Of a stretch of 64,000 nt of DNA, positions 58,333 through 64,000 are shown one piece after another. Location of the stretch: NCBI GenBank assembly GCA_027604005.1, contig JADGJT010000006.1, forward strand, positions 84,127 through 148,126, given 5' to 3'. The notes under the pieces were generated by a model that was not told where the DNA came from, did no database searches, and saw nothing but the letters and a program-made list of their open reading frames with translations. The DNA is from Dinochytrium kinnereticum (taxonomy: Eukaryota; Chytridiomycota; Chytridiomycetes; Chytridiales; Chytridiaceae). The first letter of the stretch is position 1, and every line of letters starts with the position of its first letter. The position numbers and the translations under genes are program-made.

Positions 58333-58587
58333 GGCTGTGGCAGTCGAACGGGCAGAGCGGAAGCGCAGCGATCGTAGCTGTCAGTTGTCGGCTGCCGTTG
58401 GAAGAAAAAAAGTTCAAGTCGCAAAATCTGCCTTCAGCAAACACCAGCAGAGGTCGAACGACTCGGACACGCGCAGCGAGCAAAGAGAAACGAAGCGAGA
58501 CGGCGACGGGCGACAGCCTCTACTTGCAGTTACGACACAGAGAGGAGGGAATCACCGACACGGCAGTGCAGCGAGGAAGGCGAGAGG

Positions 58588-59327
58588 ATGGCGTACTGCT
58601 ACGCAGATGAGTCCACAAAGTTGATGCGTCAGCTCAAGCGCTGGCCAGATGCGATGCTGCCGTACGAAGGCGAGACCGTTCGTAATGTCGTCGATGAGGT
58701 GAACTTTCTAGAAGACCAGACTGCAGCACACAAAGGTCAGATTGAGGAGCTTCGGCGGACAAGACCAGTGGACGATGAGGAGAGGGTAGGTTCAATCCCC
58801 GCACTCAAACCGCGCACAACTAACCGATGGCCTCTACTTAAAACTTGAAAAAGAACGCACTGCGAGAGAAGCAAATGTCGTACTTTGTGGCAATGAGGAT
58901 GAACGGCCTGGCGTCTTTAAGGAACAAGAGGGCTCTGCTCCTGTACCATCGGCACCGATTGCAAAATGTCCGCAGCATGGCTTGGGAGTTGGGAAACAGC
59001 ATATCAACATCAACTGTCTCATCCGACCCCAACAGCGGGATCATCCCCGTTCACGTCAAAAAACACCTTTCGCCGTCCGAGCATCAATTTCTTTCCAACT
59101 ACAGCACCCTTCTGGAGGATCTAAGGGGAGCATTTATGGAGGTGGATCTAGGAGCTTCGCTAGTGCCTCCAAAGGATCTGTTCGTTGAGGTCCGCGTGCT
59201 AAAGGATATCGGCGAGGTGGTGATGGAGAGTGGGAGCATCGTCAGGTTAAAGAAAAACAACCAGCTGTATTTAAGAAGAACGGATGTGGAGAATTTCATC
59301 ACGATGGGGTACCTCGCCCAGATATGA
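58588..59327 (+). CDS. PSF1: GINS complex subunit PSF1
   Basis: Subunit of the GINS tetramer of the CMG replicative helicase. ATG 58588 (MAYCYADESTKLMRQLKRW) gives the N-terminal helix, with LPYEGETVRNVVDEV. One intron (about 58786-58854) joins VDDEER to NALREKQMSYF. Then RNKRALLLYHRHRLQNVRSMAWELG follows, matching the family's RN(R/K)R...RLxxIRxLxWExG, then HLSPSEHQFLSNYSTLL and PPKDLFVEVRVLKDIGEV, followed by LKKNNQLYLRRTDVENFI as in the C-terminal B-domain. The length (about 220 residues) is normal. The stop at 59327 is 97 bp from that of the convergent LOG gene. Confidence 0.95.
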
Positions 59328-59424
59328 GGCAGAGGCGACCCCGGGGCTCGTCGGCTGGTCCGGAGAGGTTCGATATAATCCTGCCTTTTCTAGTTTTCGT
59401 TGGCTAATGTCTAACGTGTGTGTT

Positions 59425-60188
59425 TTATCCAGCCTCTTCTGGGTTTATCCAGGGGATGGGAAAGCGGCCCTCAACGATCTGGTATCTCTCAAGGGTGTCC
59501 ACCACTTCCTCCGGCTTGTTGCAAAACAGGACAATGTCTCTGAAGCTTTCACGCAGAAATCCTTCCTGTATCGAGTGGTCAATCAGGTGCCTGAGGGGCT
59601 CGAAGAATCCTTTGACGTTCACCACGACTATTGGCTTGCTGTGGATTGAGAGCTGGTTCCAAGTCATGGTCTCCAGCACCTCTTCATATGTGCCTGCGAA
59701 CGAACACATGCAGTCAATATCTCATCCTTCTTGGACGCCTAATCTACGCACCTATTCCTCCCGGAAGCGCTACAAATGCATCACAGTTCTTATTCATTAA
59801 TCCCTTTCTCGTATGCATGTCCTGCATCTTCACTTAATACAAACGTCGTTCACACTCAAAAAACAGCGTCAACATACTTTCACCAGGATCGTCTCCCCCT
59901 TCTTCTGCAGGCCTTCCAGCTGGGTCATGGCCTCCGGAATGATGCCCAGCACCTTTCCTCCGTTGGCGCTTACCGCATCGGACACGATGCCCATCAACCC
60001 CAAATCTCTAGAACATTGGGATGAGAATCAAAAACCTGACGGCCCTAGCTTGCGCACCCTCCACCATACACCAGGCCAATCTCCCTCTTTGCTAGCTCCT
60101 TCCCAACAGTCGTTGCAGCCTCAGCATACACAGGGTCGTGGCCCGTGCTCGACCCGCAGAACACGGTAACGTTTCGAATGCGACCCAT
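59425..60188 (-). CDS. LOG-family phosphoribohydrolase
   Basis: Lysine-decarboxylase-like LOG family; members cleave cytokinin riboside 5'-monophosphates or other nucleoside monophosphates. ATG 60188 (MGRIRNVTVFCGSSTGHDPVY) is followed by LAKREIGLVYGGGCAS. Intron-separated exons give LGLMGIVSDAVSANGGKVLGIIPEAM and MHTRKGLMNKNCDAFVALPGG. The last exon begins GTYEEVLETMTWNQLSIHSKPIVVVN, completing the PGG-GTxEE signature across an intron, and ends NPEEAG. The catalytic Arg and Glu of the family are therefore present. The natural substrate is unknown. The gene faces the PUS-HemK fusion with only 12 bp between ATGs. Confidence 0.88.
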
Positions 60189-60200
60189 GCAGAAGAAAAA
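60189..60200. promoter_or_regulatory. 12-bp gap between divergent start codons, LOG / PUS-HemK
   Basis: The LOG ATG (60188-60186) and the ATG at 60201 face away with 12 bp between them. Unless one gene has a further upstream exon, transcription of each must start within the other's coding strand. Confidence 0.45.
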
Positions 60201-62254
60201 ATGATGAAACAATCCAAAGTGACAGTCACTGACGCCGACGATGGGGAGAAGCTCCACAAGTTTATCAGGAAGGCATTCCCGCTCCTCATTCTCTCCAAAT
60301 CCCAATGCCATGATGCGTTCAAGAACAAGCAGGTCATGGTTAATGGTTCGCTTGCAGCAGAAGGCGTCAGACTCAAGGTTGGCGATGTTGTCACCTTGAT
60401 TCGGTCCCGTGAGGAGGCGGTCAAGAAAAGGGAGGCGTTTTTCCCGATCGAGGTCTTGCATGAGGATGATCACATTTGTGTGGCCTGGAAACCCTCCGGC
60501 ATGGTCCTTAACAATGGAGATGGAAGAAACTTTGAAGCTGCGTTACGACATCAAGTGACTTTATCAGAGCTGCCGAATGCGCTTGCATCTCCCAAGTGCC
60601 TTTATCAGATCGATAACAGCGCTTCAGGACTTGTACTGGCAGCCAAAACGGAGTTGGTCAAGCTGGAAACCATTAAGGAGGAGATGGAGACGGTTTTTCG
60701 GGCTGTTGTTCATGGCCGGGTTGGGAAAGAGAGTGCACTTCAAGAGGGCGACGAGTTCACTGTGGAGGAACCTATAAAAGGTATTTTTTGGATGCTGCTG
60801 GCTAATCTCTGAATGCGTTTTGGAAAGGCTCTCCCGCCATAACCAAAGTCAAGATAATATCTTTCACTCCAACCAGAAATTCACCGGACGGATGGCTCAC
60901 GACAGTGGATGTATGCCCATCTCGTCACCCCAAAAACACAAACTTAATCCCTCCTTAACCTTGTATACCTGCCCTCTATAAAGGCAATTCCTATAGCCAA
61001 TCCCTCCAGCTACCAAGTTCGATTTCACCTATTCCAAATACACCACCCAGCAATAGGAATTAACAGATTCACAAAGCCAGTAAGACGCACCATCTCTCGC
61101 CTTACACTAATTAAACACCCAAAGCACCGATCTTGCCAGGGAAAGGGCACGTATCTCTCAACCATTTCCATCTCCCTTAAAAGTCCCGCAACCTCCAATC
61201 ACATCACCATCACACATGACGAGCCAACAAAGTTTGAAGCATTGCGCGTGAAGGAGGCGCGATTTTTCTCCGAGAAAGCTGAGAGCGACCATCAACTCCT
61301 TGCAATGCTCAGCGGAAAACCAGAGGAGGATCAAACCAACGAGGTTGATGGCGCTGATTCAGATGATGATGAGGTTGCGAGTGATTTGAAGAATCCTGCA
61401 TATGTCGTTGGTCAGCAGGTTTGGAGATACTGCAATTAGTTGTCTGATTTAACACGGCGAATAGGAGTTTTGTGGATTAATGTTCAAAGTGAGCCCGTCC
61501 GTTATGATTCCCAGACCATCCTCTTCCACTCTCGTAGAGGCCGCCCTATCCCATCTCAAAACTCTTCCCCCCACTTCTGTCCCTACTATTCTCGACATGG
61601 GAACAGGCTCCGGCTGTCTCCTGATATCCATTCTCCACAGCCTAAGATCAAGAAATCCTATGGGTATCGGTTTCGACATATCACCAGAAGCCCTTGAAAT
61701 CGCCAAATCCAACGTTGATTCCCACAATCTTTCCAACTCGATCAACCTTCAGATCCTTGACTTTCTCCATGTCTCTAAAATCAATGTGGGGGAGAACACT
61801 CGATTGGACGCGATCGTTTGCAACCCTCCTTATCTCACGAAACGCCAGCGAATCTTCACGTCAAAGGAATCCACGCGGCTTTTGGAGGAACCGGCTCTGG
61901 CGCTTCTCGCTGGTGATACGGGTATGCGCTGATCGTTTTGATTTACGTCGTTTCTGAACCTAAACAAAAAAAAAAATAATAGGGTATGAGGCCTACCTCT
62001 CTATCCGAGAGGGGCTCCGAGACTGTAATGCTGATTTCTTCAATCCTGGTTGCAAGATATTCATGGAGGTCGGGCATGGTAAAGCATCTAAAGTTGTTGG
62101 GCTGTTTGAGGGGACGTGGGAGGGAAGCTGGAAGGATAAGAGAGGGGATGTGAGGACAATTGGAGGAGGCAAGCCTCTTGTAGAGTGGAGGTTTGTAGAG
62201 GTTTTGAAGGATAAGAGAAGGTTGGAGAGGTGCGTTGTCTTTGAAAGGGTTTGA
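60201..62254 (+). CDS. RluA-like pseudouridine synthase fused to HemK/PrmC-type methyltransferase
   Basis: ATG 60201 (MMKQSKVTVTD). Residues 1-70 form an S4-like RNA-binding fold (LHKFIRKAFPLL, SQCHDAFKNKQVMVNGSL, LKVGDVVTLI). The RluA-like core has CLYQIDNSASGLVLAAKT, where the family's RLD is QID (catalytic Asp kept), and after introns VRFHLFQIHHPAIGI and TYLSTISISLKSPATSNHITI, the RluA C-terminal strand pattern. After a linker and another intron it reads EFCGLMFKVSPSVMIPRPSS, LDMGTGSGCLLISIL, FDISPEALEIAKSN and DAIVCNPPYLTK, a HemK/PrmC glutamine-methyltransferase domain with intact NPPY. The last exon gives YEAYLSIREGL and KIFMEVGHGKASKVV, stop 62254. All five junctions hold frame. The role is inferred: rRNA or release-factor modification, perhaps in mitochondria. 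Confidence 0.82.
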
Positions 62255-62523
62255 GATTCATTGCCAGCAAACATTTGCAGTGATTGATTAGCAAATAAAA
62301 TTATATGATATGGTGGCTGCTAAAAATGTGTCTTCTCTTTGTTCGTATAAAAATGAAATTAAAGTAAAGGAGAAACGAACAGGGGTATGGGTTCATAACT
62401 AAAGCTTAAAGAACTTTTGGATGTGCAAAAAACAAACAAACGAAGAACAAGAACAAAAACAAACAAATCGCCAACGATATATAGCCAAGCCAAAACCCGA
62501 AAAACCATATCACATCATGAGCG
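62255..62523. other. Convergent 3' region, PUS-HemK / unknown gene
   Basis: About 270 bp between the two stops. AT-rich with aataaa-like hexamers near 62294. No coding feature. Confidence 0.5.
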
Positions 62524-63820
62524 CTAAAATGACTGCTCAAGCATCAACATATCATCAACACCCCTATCATCTACATCGTGCGTAAGAAGTCGAATCATGT
62601 AAACATCATCACAGCTTTCACTTTCACTCAATCCTAAGCATGGAGGTGGCAGGCGCTACAATAAAAATAAGAGGAAAGAAACGAAAAAGTTTGAGAAAAG
62701 TTGACTTATAGGAAAGGATAAACATACCAAGCCTTCAGCAGCAACCAAATCGAGTTCAGAAGACCTTAGTGACAACGGAGAGGTCGCATATAGGATGCCA
62801 CGAGCACGTGGTGGGAGGGTTAGGTATGAGACCACTAAATCAGAAACGAGGATGTTAGCGGTGTGGAGTAGACGCAGTTTCTTATCACCTCCTGGCACTT
62901 CGGACAAAGCTTTTTTCTCGGCTTCAAGTCGAGCCTTGTCACGGTATAGATTAGAGCATAACTCGTCCTTGAATCGCTTGATACCGTCCTGGAAAAATTC
63001 CGGTTTTAGGTGAGTTGCTTTCCAAGAACCCACACAGTGACAAACTCCCGAAATCAAACAGAATCATAGGAAAAACCAACTCCCCATTATACACAACGCA
63101 AAAAAACCAGTGGCCAACATCTTACCAAGAAGGTATCCCCCGCCATTCTCACAGACGCCTCATAAACCGCCTCACACTCAACCTCAGCCAACCGTCTCCT
63201 ATCCGTCGCAGTCCTCATTCGTCGCGAACATCTCTCCTCCAACGCTCTCATCTCTGCACTAACCTCAGAATGGTAGCCTAACCCCCCCCCCAAAAAAAAA
63301 ATAAATGCATAAGAGATTCAAATCAAGAGAGATAAAAGGAGAAATGGGTATAAAGATAAAAGAGTACCGTTTGTCAGAAGGATCTCTTCGCATCGGAGTT
63401 CTTCAGATTTGAGTTCAAAGATGCTGGAGGAAGAGAAAAATGTGATTTCGATTAAATCCTGTAGCCGTGAAAATACAGACGTGTGGAAGGGAATGCAGCA
63501 GCATCATCGGTTTCGATAATGCAACCACAAAAACATAACCATATAAACAAGCAAAGGGAAAAAAAAAAGGGCATCAGAAATAAACTCACCGCTTCATGAT
63601 CACATCAAAACAACCCTTGATCAACTCCGCCTCGTCTTTTGCAAGACTAAGACACCGTCCAACCTCATTATCGTCATCCGCACTTTCGTCCTCATCCACA
63701 CCTAAAAGCAAACCAAAAAGCGCATCAATGTCAACACCTACAAAAAAAGAAGCAATAAAAAAGAAGGAAAGAAAGGCTCCCACCATTTCCATTCTCCCCA
63801 ACCCCAGCCCCAACCTCCTC
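62524..63820 (-). CDS. Unrecognised multi-exon protein (5' end unresolved)
   Basis: I do not recognise it. Read 3' to 5', the last exon (stop 62524) codes RLPPPCLGLSESESCDDVYMIRLLTHDVDD. Upstream exons code DGIKRFKDELCSNLYRDKARLEAEKKALSE and KLRLLHTANILVSDLVVSYLTLPPRARGILYA, then SEVSAEMRALEERCSRRMRTATDRRRLAEVECEAVYEASVRMAG, then SIFELKSEELRCEEILLTNG, then EDESADDDNEVGRCLSLAKDEAELIKGCFDVIMKR. The pieces are helical, Glu/Arg/Leu-rich and follow good splice sites. The upstream exon runs into a C/G homopolymer tract (63830-63916); the open frame beyond starts with GTG and is low-complexity, so the start is unknown and may lie outside the window. Confidence 0.6.
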
Positions 63821-63829
63821 AACCTCCCA

Positions 63830-63916
63830 CCCCCACCCCCCCCCCCGGGGGCGGGCCCCCCCCCGCCCCCCCCCCCCGCGCCCCCCCCCGCTGTGCCGCG
63901 GGGGGGGGGGGGCGCC
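63830..63916. repeat. C/G homopolymer tract forming a fold-back
   Basis: Long C runs, then a spacer (ctgtgc near 63891) and a G run, so that about 63877-63915 can fold into a near-perfect C:G hairpin. The composition is unlike anything else in the window except the sequence beside the N gap at 6941-7020. It may be an assembly or sequencing artefact. Confidence 0.6.
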
Positions 63917-64000
63917 CTGGGCTGGGGGTGGGGGGGTGACTGGTTGAGTGAAGGGAGTGAGTGGTGAAGGCCAGGAAGGTCCACTTTGGGTGGTCTATAA

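Noticed and set aside
60138..60200. Upstream extension of the PUS-HemK protein
   Set aside because: It begins with GTG and overlaps the first exon of the opposite LOG gene; ATG 60201 is the first credible start.

Overview
This is nuclear DNA from a compact, intron-rich eukaryotic genome. GT-AG introns, mostly 50-75 nt, interrupt nearly every gene, and genes sit on both strands with very short spacers. Vigilin/Scp160, SPT2, an HbrB-type TORC2 subunit, an EFM7-type methyltransferase and a GPI16-type transamidase subunit fit a fungus or close relative. A RABL2 GTPase, otherwise tied to cilia, an actin-maturation-protease homologue and a ROCK/MRCK-like kinase with a PH/C1 tail point to a flagellated (zoosporic) lineage. 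I infer an early-diverging zoosporic fungus or near relative; the species is not identifiable. There is no bacterial, phage, CRISPR or obvious transposon content.

Layout. 0-11 kb, all on minus: a fimbrin-type CH-CH protein with a long coiled coil (cut by the window start), a 1.5 kb spacer, an F-box/ankyrin protein with an assembly gap at its 5' end, a three-LIM protein, and phosphopantothenoylcysteine synthetase. 11-28.9 kb: the ASCC3/Slh1 helicase (+), EFM7 (-), ACTMAP-like protease (+), PRR5/HbrB (-), RABL2 (-), PIG-T (-), an ALDH8A1-like dehydrogenase (+) and an unrecognised coiled-coil protein (-). 29.9-41.9 kb: two large plus-strand genes with unusually long T-rich introns, a cyclin and a ROCK/MRCK-like kinase. 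42-50 kb: NVL/Rix7 (-), TANGO2 (+), a tandem DsbA/HCCA-isomerase-like protein (+) and an F-box protein (-). 50.6-64 kb: vigilin/Scp160 (+), SPT2 (-), GINS subunit PSF1 (+), LOG-family phosphoribohydrolase (-), a pseudouridine-synthase-like domain fused to a HemK-type methyltransferase (+), and an unrecognised protein (-) ending in a C/G homopolymer tract.

The genes are mainly housekeeping: ribosome rescue and biogenesis (ASCC3, NVL, vigilin, the PUS-HemK fusion), cytoskeleton and signalling (CH protein, LIM protein, ROCK-like kinase, ACTMAP, HbrB), replication and cell cycle (PSF1, cyclin, SPT2) and metabolism (CoA synthesis, aldehyde dehydrogenase, LOG). There is no operon logic, but several head-to-head pairs have start codons only 12-96 bp apart and must share promoter DNA. 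The most notable items are the PUS-HemK fusion, the ROCK-like tail with an in-frame TAA in the kinase domain, the CH-CH-coiled-coil protein and the ACTMAP homologue. Exon boundaries were read by eye from GT/AG sites and frame, so individual splice sites may be off by a few bases.
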